Assembly (NCBI RefSeq): GCF_018455725.1
Contig: NZ_JAHCLR010000022.1
Span: forward strand, 26,774 to 90,773
Length of the DNA stretch: 64,000 nt
Direction: 5' to 3'
DNA from: Mycolicibacter acidiphilus
GTDB taxonomy: Bacteria; Actinomycetota; Actinomycetes; Mycobacteriales; Mycobacteriaceae
Numbering within the stretch: the first letter of the stretch is position 1; each line of letters starts with the position of its first letter. Position numbers and translations under genes: made by a program. Shown piece after piece: positions 25,269-33,641 of the stretch. The notes beneath the pieces are model-generated. The model was given only the letters and a program-made list of their open reading frames with translations. It made no database searches and was not told the DNA's origin.

Positions 25269-26804
25269 GTGACCATTCAACCACCCGTCGCCGGACCTGC
25301 GACGGGCAGATCGAGGGAGCAGACGATTCTCACCGAGCAAACGGCCATTCACGACGCCAAGGACGCCGTTGACCGCTTGACTCCACGGCTGCGATCGCTC
25401 TGCCGTTACGACCTGCCGGCTTCGCTGGTGGTGTTCCTGGTCGCGCTGCCGCTGTCACTGGGCATCGCGATCGCATCCGACGCACCGGTGCTGGCCGGTC
25501 TGATCGCCGCGATCGTCGGCGGGATCCTCGCCGGCGCGCTGGGCGGATCGCCGCTGCAGGTGAGCGGCCCCGCGGCCGGGCTGACCGTGATCGTCGCCGA
25601 TCTGGTGGCCCAGTTCGGCTGGGCGGTGACCTGCCTGATCACCGCCGGCGCGGGCGCCGTGCAGATCGCACTGGGACTGAGCCGGGTGGCACGGGCGGCG
25701 CTGGCGATCTCGCCGGTCGTCGTGCACGCGATGCTGGCCGGCATCGGCATCACGATCGCCCTACAGCAGACCCATGTGCTGCTCGGTGGCTCGTCGAAGA
25801 GCGACGCCTGGCACAACGTGATCGGCCTGCCGGACCAGATCGTCGGCGCGCACGGCGGCGGCCTGATCCTGGGCGTGCTGGTGATCGCCGTGCTGGTCGG
25901 CTGGCGCTGGGTTCCGGCGCCGCTGTCGCACCTGCCCGGCCCGCTGGTGGCCATCACCGGCGCCACAGTCCTGTCGCTGGCCTTCCCGTTCCACGTCGCC
26001 CGCATCCACCTGGACGGATCGCTGCTCGACGCGCTGGCGCTGCCCGGCCTGCCCGACGGCCACTGGGGTGCGGTGGCGATGGGCGTGCTGACGGTGGCGC
26101 TGATCGCCAGCGTGGAGAGTCTGCTGTCGGCGGTGTCGGTGGACCGGTTGCACCGCGGTGCACGCACCGACTTCAACCGCGAGCTGATCGGACAGGGCGC
26201 GGCCAACGTCGCCTCCGGGATGCTCGGCGGCCTGCCGGTCACCGGGGTGATCGTCCGCAGTTCCACCAACGTCAGCGCCGGGGCACGCTCACGGGCGTCG
26301 ACGATCCTGCACGGCGTCTGGATCCTGCTGTTCGCGGTGCCGTTCGCGGCGGTGATCCAGCAGATCCCGACCGCGGCACTGGCCGGGCTGCTGATCGTGA
26401 TCGGCGCCCAGCTGCTCAAGCCCGCCCACCTGCAGGCCGCCCGGCGCAACGGCGACGTCACGGTGTACGTCGTGACCGCGATCTGCGTGGTCTTCGTCAA
26501 CCTGCTGCACGGCGTGCTGATCGGGCTGGCGCTGGCGATCGTGATGACCGGGTGGCGGGTGATCCGGTCGAAGATCACCGCCGAGCACATCGGCGACGCC
26601 TGGTACGTCCGGGTATCGGGGATCTGCACGTTCCTGTCGGTGCCGAAGCTGACCGGGGTGCTGATCCAGATTCCGGGCGGCGCGTCGGTCACCCTGGACA
26701 TCGCGGCCACCTACCTCGACCATGCGGCGCAGCAGGCGATCGACGACTGGACCCACCAGCATCAGGGCACCGGCGGCAGCGTGGACCTCACCCGGCTGCA
26801 GTAG
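25269..26804 (+). CDS. SulP-family anion transporter
   Basis: 511 aa, about 11-12 membrane helices. The characteristic N-terminal region is DLPASLVVFLVALPLSLGIAIASDAPV, followed by GSPLQVSGPAAGLTVIVADLV and NRELIGQGAANVASGMLGGLPVTG. These place it with SulP/BicA-type transporters of sulfate or bicarbonate. The C-terminus has only a short STAS-like remnant (GASVTLDIAATYLDHAAQQAI) and no fused carbonic anhydrase. GTG 25269 is the start. The 140-base leader contains an unusual AT-rich patch (about 25197-25240). It interrupts the expected gpsA-htpX adjacency, so it is a likely insertion relative to M. tuberculosis. Confidence 0.9.
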   Translation: MTIQPPVAGPATGRSREQTILTEQTAIHDAKDAVDRLTPRLRSLCRYDLPASLVVFLVALPLSLGIAIASDAPVLAGLIAAIVGGILAGALGGSPLQVSGPAAGLTVIVADLVAQFGWAVTCLITAGAGAVQIALGLSRVARAALAISPVVVHAMLAGIGITIALQQTHVLLGGSSKSDAWHNVIGLPDQIVGAHGGGLILGVLVIAVLVGWRWVPAPLSHLPGPLVAITGATVLSLAFPFHVARIHLDGSLLDALALPGLPDGHWGAVAMGVLTVALIASVESLLSAVSVDRLHRGARTDFNRELIGQGAANVASGMLGGLPVTGVIVRSSTNVSAGARSRASTILHGVWILLFAVPFAAVIQQIPTAALAGLLIVIGAQLLKPAHLQAARRNGDVTVYVVTAICVVFVNLLHGVLIGLALAIVMTGWRVIRSKITAEHIGDAWYVRVSGICTFLSVPKLTGVLIQIPGGASVTLDIAATYLDHAAQQAIDDWTHQHQGTGGSVDLTRLQ

Positions 26805-26841
26805 TCACTGCCGCCCCAGTGGCACCGTGACTCAGTGGTGT

Positions 26842-26878
26842 GGGTGTGTTGGAAAACGATGTCGCATGCGCTATCACC
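26842..26878 (-). repeat. Dispersed 37-bp repeat, copy 3 (left inverted repeat of the hicB cassette)
   Basis: Positions 26845-26878 are the exact reverse complement of 27270-27303 (34 bp). The core CGCATGCG is palindromic. The repeat contains the stop codon (26874-26876) of the HicB-like gene. Confidence 0.85.
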
Positions 26879-27218
26879 AGTCGAGGAGGCTGACCGGTGG
26901 CTGGTTCGCCAGCCGCTGGATCACCCACTGGTTCAGCGACACGTTCTGCTCGGCGGCTTCCACCGCAAGCCGGGCGTGCAGCGCCGGTGAGGTCCGGACG
27001 ATGAACTTGCCGCTGTACCGCTGTTCGGTGAGCGGCGGCGGCAGTCGGTCGCCTTCCACCGACCGGTCAGCGACGTAGTCGTCGACGGCCCGCGCGGTTG
27101 CGGCGATCGCCTCGGGCATCGTCAGTGCCCACTGCGACAGCCACGGCAGTTCGATGCAGCGACAGACGTATTGCCGGTGGTCCTGTGACCATTCCGCGCG
27201 GTAGGTGTAGTTGTTCAT
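26874..27218 (-). CDS. Solitary HicB-family antitoxin-like protein
   Basis: 114 aa. The N-terminal half (YTYRAEWSQDHRQYVCRCIELP, TMPEAIAATARAVDDY) is the HicB partial RNase H-like fold, which lacks RNase activity. The C-terminal half (GKFIVRTSPALHARLAVEAA, EQNVSLNQWVIQRLA) is a ribbon-helix-helix DNA-binding domain. HicB normally neutralises a small HicA mRNA interferase encoded next to it. No HicA-sized frame is visible on either side, so this copy is an orphan, possibly a repressor. The gene sits entirely between two 34-bp perfect inverted repeats, one upstream of its start and one containing its stop. Confidence 0.85.
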   Translation of the reverse strand: MNNYTYRAEWSQDHRQYVCRCIELPWLSQWALTMPEAIAATARAVDDYVADRSVEGDRLPPPLTEQRYSGKFIVRTSPALHARLAVEAAEQNVSLNQWVIQRLANQPPVSLLDW

Positions 27219-27269
27219 GGCCGATCAGTAACCCACTCGTCGGAGTTCCCGGCAAGTCCGCGATCCACA

Positions 27270-27306
27270 GGTGATAGCGCATGCGACATCGTTTTCCAAC
27301 ACATCC
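27270..27306 (+). repeat. Dispersed 37-bp repeat, copy 4 (right inverted repeat of the hicB cassette)
   Basis: It starts GGTGATAGCGCATGCGACAT and ends CCAACACATCC; 27270-27303 match copy 3 exactly in inverse orientation. It lies about 52 bases upstream of the HicB-like start, where an operator would be expected. Confidence 0.85.
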
Positions 27307-27353
27307 ACATGCCCCAGACACGGTGCCGGTGGGACCGATGGGACGCCCGGGAA

Positions 27354-28202
27354 TTATCCGCGGGCCATGTCCTCCAGCCGGCGGATCCGGTCGGCCATCG
27401 GCGGGTGGGTGGCGAACAGCGCGCCCATCTTGTCACCGGCCCGGAACGGGTTGGCGATCATCAGGTGCGACTGGCTGGCCAGCTGCGGCTCCGGCGGCAG
27501 CGGTGCCGCCTGCACCCCGTCGGAGATCTTGCGCAGCGCGGAAGCCAGCGCCAGCGGGTCGCCGCTGAGCACCGCGCCGGACTCGTCGGCCTGGTACTCC
27601 CGTGACCGCGACACCGCCATCCGCACCACCGAGGCCGCCAGCGGCCCCACCAGCGCCACCAGCAGCGCCGCCAGCGGGTTGCCGTCCCGGCGGTTGCCCA
27701 TGAACATCGCCATGTTGGCCAGGCCGGTGATCACCGAGGCCATCGCGCCGGCCACGCAGGAGATCAGGATGTCGCGGTTGTACACGTGCGACAGTTCGTG
27801 GCCGAGCACCGCGCGCAGTTCCCGCTCGTCGAGGATGCGCAGGATTCCGCTGGTGCAGCAGACCGCGGCGTGCCGCGGGTTGCGTCCGGTGGCGAACGCG
27901 TTCGGGGCGTCGGTGTCGCTGATGTAGAGCCGCGGCATCGGCTGGTGTGCGGTGGTGGCCAGCTCCCGCACGATCCGGTAGATCGCCGGCGCTTGCACCT
28001 CGGTGACCGGCTGCGCGTGCATGGCCCGCAGCGCCAGCTTGTCGCTGTTGAAATAGGTGTAGGCGTTCATGCCGACCGCGAACAGCACCGCCAGCCACAT
28101 CTGGGTGGGACCGAACGCCCGGCCGACCAGGACGATCACCGCCGACATACCGAACAGCAGGAGGAATGTCTTGGCGGTGTTGTGGTGCGGATGCCAGGTC
28201 AT
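27354..28202 (-). CDS. htpX: Membrane zinc metalloprotease HtpX
   Basis: 282 aa. It degrades misfolded membrane proteins. Two N-terminal membrane helices ([32 protein letters not shown]), zinc motif [12 protein letters not shown] and the third ligand region [11 protein letters not shown] are intact, with two further helices between them. The start ATG 28202 is preceded by AGGAGG. It lies 61 bases downstream of grcC1 on the same strand, as in M. tuberculosis Rv0562-Rv0563, but here it is followed by the HicB cassette. Confidence 0.95.
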   Translation of the reverse strand: MTWHPHHNTAKTFLLLFGMSAVIVLVGRAFGPTQMWLAVLFAVGMNAYTYFNSDKLALRAMHAQPVTEVQAPAIYRIVRELATTAHQPMPRLYISDTDAPNAFATGRNPRHAAVCCTSGILRILDERELRAVLGHELSHVYNRDILISCVAGAMASVITGLANMAMFMGNRRDGNPLAALLVALVGPLAASVVRMAVSRSREYQADESGAVLSGDPLALASALRKISDGVQAAPLPPEPQLASQSHLMIANPFRAGDKMGALFATHPPMADRIRRLEDMARG

Positions 28203-28263
28203 CGGAGTCCTCCTGAAAGGTCAGTGCCGATTAAACGCCACAAAGCTTTGGAAGGTTCCGAAT

Positions 28264-29280
28264 TCAGCCGTGCCTGCTGACCGTGTAGTCGACCAGGCTG
28301 GCGAGCGCCGCACGGCCGACGCAGTCGGGCAGCGCGGCCAGTTCGGCGCGGGCCTGCGCGGCGTAGTCGGCCACCGTCTCCTTGGCCTTGGCCATCCCCG
28401 GTGAGGTGCGCAGCAGCGCCAGCGCCTCGGCGAGCACGTCGTCGTCGGTGACCGGCCCGGCCAGCAGGGTCCGCAGCCGTTCGACCGACGCGTCGCTCTC
28501 CCGCAGCGCGTAGAGCACCGGCAGCGTGTGCACGCCCTCCCGCAGATCGGTGCCGGGCAGCTTGCCGGACTCATCCGGGTCGCTGTCGATGTCGATGATG
28601 TCGTCGGAGATCTGGAACGCGGTGCCGACGATGCCGCCGAGCCGGGCCAGCCGCTCGACCTGGTCGGCGTCGGCGCCGGAGAATGTCGCCCCGAACCGGC
28701 CGGACGCCGAGATCAGGCAGGCGGTCTTCTCGTACACCACCTTCAGGTAGTGCTCGATCTCGTCGACGTCACCGGCACTCCCGCGGGTCTCCCGCATCTG
28801 ACCGGTCACCAGCTGGGCGAACGTCTCGGCGATGATCCGCACCGCCTCCGGCCCGAGCCGCGACGTCAGCCGCGACGCGGTGGCGAACAGGTAGTCGCCG
28901 GCCAGGATCGCGATGTTGTTGCCCCACCGGGCATTGGCGCTGGGCGCCCCGCGGCGGATCTGCGCCTCGTCCATCACGTCGTCGTGGTACAGCGTGGCCA
29001 GGTGCACCAACTCGATCACCGCGCCGGCCACCGTCACCTGCCAGGCGTCCGGTTCCGGGCCGAGCTGGGCGGAGAGCACCGTGAACAGCGGCCGGAAGCG
29101 CTTGCCGCCGGCGTCGAACAGGTGGGTCACCGCCTCGGTCATCAGCTCGTCGCCACCGCGCAGTTCGGCGTCCATCAGCTTCTCGATGCGCGCCACCCCG
29201 TCACGCACCTCGCCGGCGAACGCCGGATCGCCGAAGGCGCTGAAGTCCAAGCCCGCCACCACACTCGCCGGTGTCCTCAC
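28264..29280 (-). CDS. grcC1: Polyprenyl diphosphate synthase (GrcC1-like)
   Basis: 338 aa from GTG 29280. It condenses isopentenyl diphosphate units into a long isoprenoid chain, presumably the side chain for menaquinone. The first Asp-rich motif is LYHDDVMDEAQIRRG and the second FQISDDIIDIDSD; GGKRFRPL and KTACLISAS are also conserved. The upstream frame to 29526 is antisense to menJ and is rejected. It is divergent from menJ with 21 bases between the starts, so promoters must overlap. The chain length cannot be read from sequence. Confidence 0.92.
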   Translation of the reverse strand: MRTPASVVAGLDFSAFGDPAFAGEVRDGVARIEKLMDAELRGGDELMTEAVTHLFDAGGKRFRPLFTVLSAQLGPEPDAWQVTVAGAVIELVHLATLYHDDVMDEAQIRRGAPSANARWGNNIAILAGDYLFATASRLTSRLGPEAVRIIAETFAQLVTGQMRETRGSAGDVDEIEHYLKVVYEKTACLISASGRFGATFSGADADQVERLARLGGIVGTAFQISDDIIDIDSDPDESGKLPGTDLREGVHTLPVLYALRESDASVERLRTLLAGPVTDDDVLAEALALLRTSPGMAKAKETVADYAAQARAELAALPDCVGRAALASLVDYTVSRHG

Positions 29281-29301
29281 GGCTCCAACATACTGGTCAC
29301 C

Positions 29302-30546
29302 GTGAATGCCAGCGCTGACATGGTGGCCGATGTGGTGGTGGTGGGCGCCGGACCGGCCGGGTCGGCGGCCGCCGCCTGGGCCGCCCGGTCGGGCCGGGAC
29401 GTGCTGGTGATCGACGCGGCGAGCTTCCCGCGCGACAAGCCCTGCGGCGACGGGCTGACCCCGCGCGCCGTGCAGCAACTGGAGTTGCTGGGGCTGGGCG
29501 ACTGGCTCGACGCCCACATCCGGCACCGCGGCTTAAGGATGTCCGGATTCGGTGGCGAGGTGCAGGTCGAGTGGCCCGGGCCGGCGTTCCCGTCGACCGG
29601 CAGCGCCGCGCCGCGCACCGAACTCGATGAGCGGATCCGCAAGGTCGCCGAAGAGTCCGGCGCCCGAATGCTGCTGGGCCGCAAGGCCGTCGGCGCGCAC
29701 CACGACGCGGCGGGTCGGGTGCGTGCGGTGGTGCTGGCCGACGGCGCCGAGGTCGGCTGCCGGTCGCTGATCGTCGCCGACGGGGCCCGTTCGGTACTCG
29801 GCCGGGCACTGGGCCGCCACTGGCATCAGGAGACGGTGTACGGGGTGGCGGCCCGCGGATATCTGACGTCGGCGCGCAGCGACGAGCCGTGGCTGACCTC
29901 GCACCTGGAGCTGCGCTCCCCCGACGGCGCGACGCTGCCCGGCTACGGCTGGATCTTCCCGCTCGGCAACGGCGAGGTGAACATCGGCGTCGGCGCACTG
30001 GCCACCGTCAAACGTCCCGCCGACGTGGCGCTGCGGCCGCTGATGAGCTACTACGCCGACCTGCGCCGCGACGAGTGGGGCTTCGACGGGCCGGTGCGCG
30101 CACCGGCGAGCGCGCTGCTGCCGATGGGCGGCGCCGTGTCGGGGGTGGCCGGGCCGAACTGGATGCTGATCGGCGACGCCGCGGCGTGCGTCAACCCGCT
30201 CAACGGCGAGGGCATCGACTACGGGCTGGAGACCGGTCTGCTGGCCAGCCAGATGCTGGGCGATGCTGGACCGTCCGCTGACCTCACGCACGCCTGGCCG
30301 GCGGAACTGCAGGCCCGCTACGCCCGAGGCTTCTCGGTGGCCCGACGGCTCGGGCTGCTGCTGACGTTCCCGAAGTTCCTGCCGCGCACCGGCCCGCTGG
30401 CGATGCGGTCGACAGCGCTGATGGGGGTGGCGGTGCGGGTGATGGCCAACCTGGTCACCGACGACGACGCGGACTGGGTGGCCCGGGCGTGGCGCGGCGG
30501 CGGCCGGCTGTCCCGGCTGATCGACCGTCGGCCCCCGTTCGCTTAG
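29302..30546 (+). CDS. menJ: Menaquinone reductase MenJ / geranylgeranyl-reductase-family flavoprotein
   Basis: 414 aa (GTG 29302; ATG 29320 is an alternative). The FAD motif VVVVGAGPAGSAAAAWAA opens the protein; FPRDKPCGDGLTPRAVQQL carries the family Cys-Gly-Asp, and LIGDAAACVNPLNGEGIDYGLE is the second FAD motif. In M. tuberculosis the equivalent gene (Rv0561c) saturates one double bond in the beta-isoprene unit of menaquinone. Its neighbours here (grcC1, menG) support the same role. It acts at the inner face of the plasma membrane. A palindromic sequence follows the stop. Confidence 0.92.
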   Translation: MNASADMVADVVVVGAGPAGSAAAAWAARSGRDVLVIDAASFPRDKPCGDGLTPRAVQQLELLGLGDWLDAHIRHRGLRMSGFGGEVQVEWPGPAFPSTGSAAPRTELDERIRKVAEESGARMLLGRKAVGAHHDAAGRVRAVVLADGAEVGCRSLIVADGARSVLGRALGRHWHQETVYGVAARGYLTSARSDEPWLTSHLELRSPDGATLPGYGWIFPLGNGEVNIGVGALATVKRPADVALRPLMSYYADLRRDEWGFDGPVRAPASALLPMGGAVSGVAGPNWMLIGDAAACVNPLNGEGIDYGLETGLLASQMLGDAGPSADLTHAWPAELQARYARGFSVARRLGLLLTFPKFLPRTGPLAMRSTALMGVAVRVMANLVTDDDADWVARAWRGGGRLSRLIDRRPPFA

Positions 30547-30612
30547 CGCGACCGTGCACAAGCGTCCGGTATCTCCCCAGGTCGGGGTGAACTTTTCTGC
30601 ACGCTCGGCGCA
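30547..30612. terminator. Imperfect long hairpin between menJ and menG stops
   Basis: GCGCGACCGTGCAC on the left pairs imperfectly with TGCACGCTCGGCGC on the right, and an inner CCCCAGGTCGGGG stem lies at the centre. It lies between convergent menJ and menG and could terminate both. Confidence 0.45.
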
Positions 30613-30637
30613 GGGGTGGGGTCAGCGGGTGGCGGGG

Positions 30638-31321
30638 TCAGCGGACAGCGCTGTGCAGCGCCACGATGCCGCCGGTGAGGTTGCGCCACCGCACCCCCGA
30701 CCAGCCGGCCTGCTCGATGCGCCGCGCCAACTCCGCCTGATCCGGCCAGGCCCGGATCGACTCGGCCAGATACACGTAGGCGTCCGGGTTCGACGACACC
30801 GCGCGGGCCACCGCCGGCAGCGCCCGCATCAGGTACTCCTTGTAGGCCGTGGCGAACACCGGGACGGTCGGGGTGGAGAACTCGCAGACCACCAGCCGCC
30901 CGCCGGGCCGGGTCACCCGCGCCATCTCCCGCAGGCCCGCGACGTGATCGACGACGTTGCGCAGGCCGAAGCTGATCGTGACCGCGTCGAACACCGCGTC
31001 GCCGAACGGCAGCGCCGTGGCGTCACCGGCGACCTTCGGCACCGGCCGTCCCCGGCCGGCGGCCAGCATCCCGACGGAGAAGTCCGTCGCCACGCACCAG
31101 GCCCCGGATTTCGCCAGTTCCACCGTGGACACCGCGGTGCCCGCCGCCAGATCCAGCACCTTCTGCCCGGGCTGCAGCGCCAACTCCCGGCGGGTGGCCC
31201 GTCGCCAGGCCCGGTCCCGGCCCAGCGACAGCACGGTGTTGGTCACGTCGTACCGGCGAGCGACACCATCGAACATGGCCGCTACCGCATGCGGGTCTTT
31301 GTCCAGGTTCGCGCGGCTCAC
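30638..31321 (-). CDS. menG: Demethylmenaquinone methyltransferase
   Basis: 227 aa from GTG 31321. It methylates demethylmenaquinone at the last nucleus step of menaquinone synthesis. The UbiE/MenG signatures are [21 protein letters not shown] (family motif 1), SAM-binding [16 protein letters not shown] and motif 2 [17 protein letters not shown]. In M. tuberculosis this is Rv0558 (ubiE, also called menH). The longer frame to 31567 runs into the divergent DsbA-like gene and is rejected. It converges with menJ. Confidence 0.94.
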   Translation of the reverse strand: MSRANLDKDPHAVAAMFDGVARRYDVTNTVLSLGRDRAWRRATRRELALQPGQKVLDLAAGTAVSTVELAKSGAWCVATDFSVGMLAAGRGRPVPKVAGDATALPFGDAVFDAVTISFGLRNVVDHVAGLREMARVTRPGGRLVVCEFSTPTVPVFATAYKEYLMRALPAVARAVSSNPDAYVYLAESIRAWPDQAELARRIEQAGWSGVRWRNLTGGIVALHSAVR

Positions 31322-31345
31322 GGCGACGACGCTACCCTGTCCCCC

Positions 31346-31984
31346 ATGCGATCCTGGACCGCTGCGGTGCTCACCGCGACAGCCTGCGCGCTCATGACAG
31401 CAGGGACCGCGCACGCCGATGCGCCGGCCACCGCCCTGAGTCCCGACCACTACGGGGTGACCGCGGGTTCTCCCGACGCCCCGGTCCAACTGGAGTTGTT
31501 CTGCGACCCGCAGTGCCCGGAGTGCGCCAAGTTCGAGGCCGCCTCCGGTGCCAGCCTCGGGCGCCACCTGGCCGCCGGCGACGTGGCGGTCACCTACCGC
31601 TGGATGACGTTCCTGGATGCCCGCCGCAACAACGACGTCTCCGCGCGGGTCGGCAACGCGCTGATGGCGGCCGCCGGCCCGGACACCTCGGCCGTCGCCT
31701 ACCAGACGTTCGCCGAGAACCTGTACCGCAAGGCCGGCGCCCCGAGCGTGGCGGACGTCGCGGTCACCGCCCGGGAGAGCGGGCTGCCGGAGACGGCGGT
31801 GCAGCGCATCGAGTCCGGCCAGCCGGCCGTCGACCCCACCTCGATGAACGCGTTCAACCGGGTGCAGCTACTTGCGGCGAACCCGGAAAAGCCGGGCACG
31901 CCAACGGTTTACGACACCCGGTCGCGGACCGTCGTCGACACCGGCGACACCGGCTGGCTGGATCGGCTCGTGCAGGACCGCTGA
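31346..31984 (+). CDS. Exported DsbA/thioredoxin-fold protein
   Basis: 212 aa. A signal peptide ([20 protein letters not shown], then AHA cleavage) is followed by a DsbA-like domain: [20 protein letters not shown] with a CPEC active site, a helical insert, and a late cis-Pro region KPGTPTVYD. It should form or reduce disulfides in exported proteins. ATG 31346 is 24 bases from the divergent menG start. I do not know this gene at this location in M. tuberculosis; it looks like an insertion in the menG-menD interval. Confidence 0.85.
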   Translation: MRSWTAAVLTATACALMTAGTAHADAPATALSPDHYGVTAGSPDAPVQLELFCDPQCPECAKFEAASGASLGRHLAAGDVAVTYRWMTFLDARRNNDVSARVGNALMAAAGPDTSAVAYQTFAENLYRKAGAPSVADVAVTARESGLPETAVQRIESGQPAVDPTSMNAFNRVQLLAANPEKPGTPTVYDTRSRTVVDTGDTGWLDRLVQDR

Positions 31985-32014
31985 TCGTTCAGCAGTATGC
32001 CGTTGCCCGTCCGG

Positions 32015-32275
32015 TCACCACTGCCCGCCACCTGCGACGTACGGGTTCTGAGTCTGGCCCGTGTCGGGGTCGGTCGCCGGCGCCCAGGGCAATGCGGGCG
32101 GGTTGTATCGTCCATCGGGCTGCAGTCCCACCGGCTCGCAGGGGTCCGACCATGAACCCGCGTTACCGGTCGGGTCGTACGCGCAGTACGGAAACGGTGC
32201 AGGATCCGCACCGGCATTAGCCGTGGCTACCAGCGAAGTCCCGGCGACGCCCAGCGCGGCCAGGAGTCGTCTCAT
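32015..32275 (-). CDS. Small exported Pro/Gly/Asp-rich protein, unknown
   Basis: 86 aa starting MRRLLAALGVAGTSLVATANAGA, a clean signal peptide with an ANA-GA cleavage site, which is why I chose ATG 32275 over 32314. The mature part is about 60 residues, with two Cys (FPYCAYDPTG and SDPCEPVG) and several Asp, Asn and Pro (WAPATDPDTGQTQNPYV). No domain is recognised. It overlaps nothing and ends 30 bases from the DsbA-like stop on the other strand. The single disulfide could be a substrate of the neighbouring DsbA-like protein, which is speculation. Confidence 0.65.
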   Translation of the reverse strand: MRRLLAALGVAGTSLVATANAGADPAPFPYCAYDPTGNAGSWSDPCEPVGLQPDGRYNPPALPWAPATDPDTGQTQNPYVAGGGQW

Positions 32276-32298
32276 CGACCCACCGCGTACGAGCTGAA

Positions 32299-32817
32299 TC
32301 ACCGGGCCGGACATTGCGAACTGCCCGCCGGTCCAACGTCTTCGGGGACGACGTCCCGGCTCGCTGCGATGCGCTTCAAAACAGTCTCAATCTCAAACGC
32401 GGCCATTTCCGATTCCCGTCGCGCGTCTCCCTCGACAGCGGAATCGTCTGGATACCAATAAATTCGCCATTTGCCGCTTTCGGGTTTCTGCTGCGCCAGC
32501 TCGCGCGCGCGGACCATTTCCAGCAGCCAGGCACGGTTTCCTGCTACGTCAACCAGAGCCAACCAATCGGCCTCATACGCTGGGCTGAAAACCCACCCAT
32601 ACGAGAGCGGCCCCTTGCCGCCGGCGGGCACGGGCTCCCACAGCGCCTTGACCTGTATCGTCGCGGCCCGATTCACACCGGGTACGTACATCACCAAATC
32701 GATACCCGAATCGGTGGTCATTCGCGCACTGTCAATTCCGTGCTTCAACAGCTTGTAGGTCACCAGCACCTCACCGGCTGCCCCGATGATCTGCGTCCGC
32801 ACCTTCCCAGTGCTCAT
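32299..32817 (-). CDS. PD-(D/E)XK nuclease-like protein
   Basis: 172 aa. The first 60 residues fit the restriction-endonuclease fold: helix with Glu16 in GAAGEVLVTYKLL, then SGIDLVMYVPG with Asp40, and ATIQVKALW with Gln55 and Lys57, i.e. the E...D...QxK active-site order seen in some Holliday-junction resolvases and related nucleases. The C-terminal 110 residues are unassigned and contain several Trp. There is no partner methylase or helicase nearby, so it is not an evident restriction system. It sits in the four-gene insert between menG and the menD operon. Confidence 0.68.
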   Translation of the reverse strand: MSTGKVRTQIIGAAGEVLVTYKLLKHGIDSARMTTDSGIDLVMYVPGVNRAATIQVKALWEPVPAGGKGPLSYGWVFSPAYEADWLALVDVAGNRAWLLEMVRARELAQQKPESGKWRIYWYPDDSAVEGDARRESEMAAFEIETVLKRIAASRDVVPEDVGPAGSSQCPAR

Positions 32818-32829
32818 TCGACTCTGCCG

Positions 32830-33027
32830 TTACTCGCAGGCAATGCCGTCCCCATCGCGGTCGAGCTTTGAACGGTAGCCGGGGTCACCCTCGTGAAGGG
32901 GCGCCACTCCTGCGTCCCGGGCTTCAGCGCAGTTCTTGTAGTACGGCTCTGCGGCTGCGACCGGGACGGTTGCGAAGCCGACTGCGAATGCGAGCGCCCC
33001 GGCGATGGCCACGGTACGACGGATCAT
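32830..33027 (-). CDS. Exported excalibur-domain protein
   Basis: 65 aa. A signal peptide (RRTVAIAGALAFAVGFATVPVAAA) precedes a complete excalibur domain: YKNCAEARDAGVAPLHEGDP, then LDRDGDGIACE. The DxDxDGxxCE motif coordinates calcium and the two Cys should pair. Such proteins are secreted and of uncertain function. It is the first gene of a leftward run excalibur - nuclease-like - small exported protein, with gaps of 12 and 23 bases, which suggests an operon. A weak inverted repeat (GGCTCC/GGAGCC) lies upstream. Confidence 0.85.
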   Translation of the reverse strand: MIRRTVAIAGALAFAVGFATVPVAAAEPYYKNCAEARDAGVAPLHEGDPGYRSKLDRDGDGIACE

Positions 33028-33131
33028 TGAAAGGCTCCTCGCCGGTAAGGGCCGTCGCCCGCTGCTGGACGCGCCGGATGAAATTCGCCGGAGCCTAACA
33101 AACGATTATGTTTCCGGCAAAAGATCCGCTG

Positions 33132-33641
33132 CTAGCGACTCCCCCACCGTCTGTCGACGACGGCCAACCCGGCCAGCGCGGCCCCGCCGATCAGCCAGGC
33201 CAGCACCGCGATCGACCCGGCCGGGATGATCGCCAGCGCCGCGGTACGGTGCTGCACCCGGACCAGATCCGGGTCGGACTTGTCGTATTCGACGTAAATC
33301 CGCATGCCCGTGGCCAATTCGGACGGATACAGCACCCCGAGCTCCGGCCGGTAGGTCACCCGGTCCGGGGTGACGAACTCGATCGTGGACCGGCGCGGCC
33401 CGGCACTGAGCACCTCCGCCTCGGCCACGCCCATGTTGCCTTCGATCGCGATGTCGTTGCGCCAGGCGCCGGCGACCAGCAGCACCGACTGCAGCGTCAC
33501 CATCGCGACGAAGATCAGCACGCCGATCCGGCTGAAACGCAGCGCCCGACCAGCCCGGCTGTCCGGCGGTGTGCCGTTGCCGCCGTGAATCAGGGTGTGG
33601 CACAACTCCTTCGACGTCGCCACCAGCCGGGCTAACTTCAC
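33132..33641 (-). CDS. DUF3592-like membrane protein downstream of menD
   Basis: 169 aa. Two membrane helices, [21 protein letters not shown] and [19 protein letters not shown], flank an extracytoplasmic beta-rich part with [21 protein letters not shown] and [17 protein letters not shown], the pattern of DUF3592 proteins. Function unknown. GTG 33641 overlaps the menD TGA in a GTGA, so it is translationally coupled to menD, as with Rv0555-Rv0556 in M. tuberculosis. In that species mgtA follows; here it does not. Confidence 0.84.
   Translation of the reverse strand: MKLARLVATSKELCHTLIHGGNGTPPDSRAGRALRFSRIGVLIFVAMVTLQSVLLVAGAWRNDIAIEGNMGVAEAEVLSAGPRRSTIEFVTPDRVTYRPELGVLYPSELATGMRIYVEYDKSDPDLVRVQHRTAALAIIPAGSIAVLAWLIGGAALAGLAVVDRRWGSR

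Noticed and set aside
28264-29526. 420-aa start for the polyprenyl synthase
   Set aside because: The extra N-terminus lies antisense to menJ and lacks family similarity; GTG 29280 fits better.
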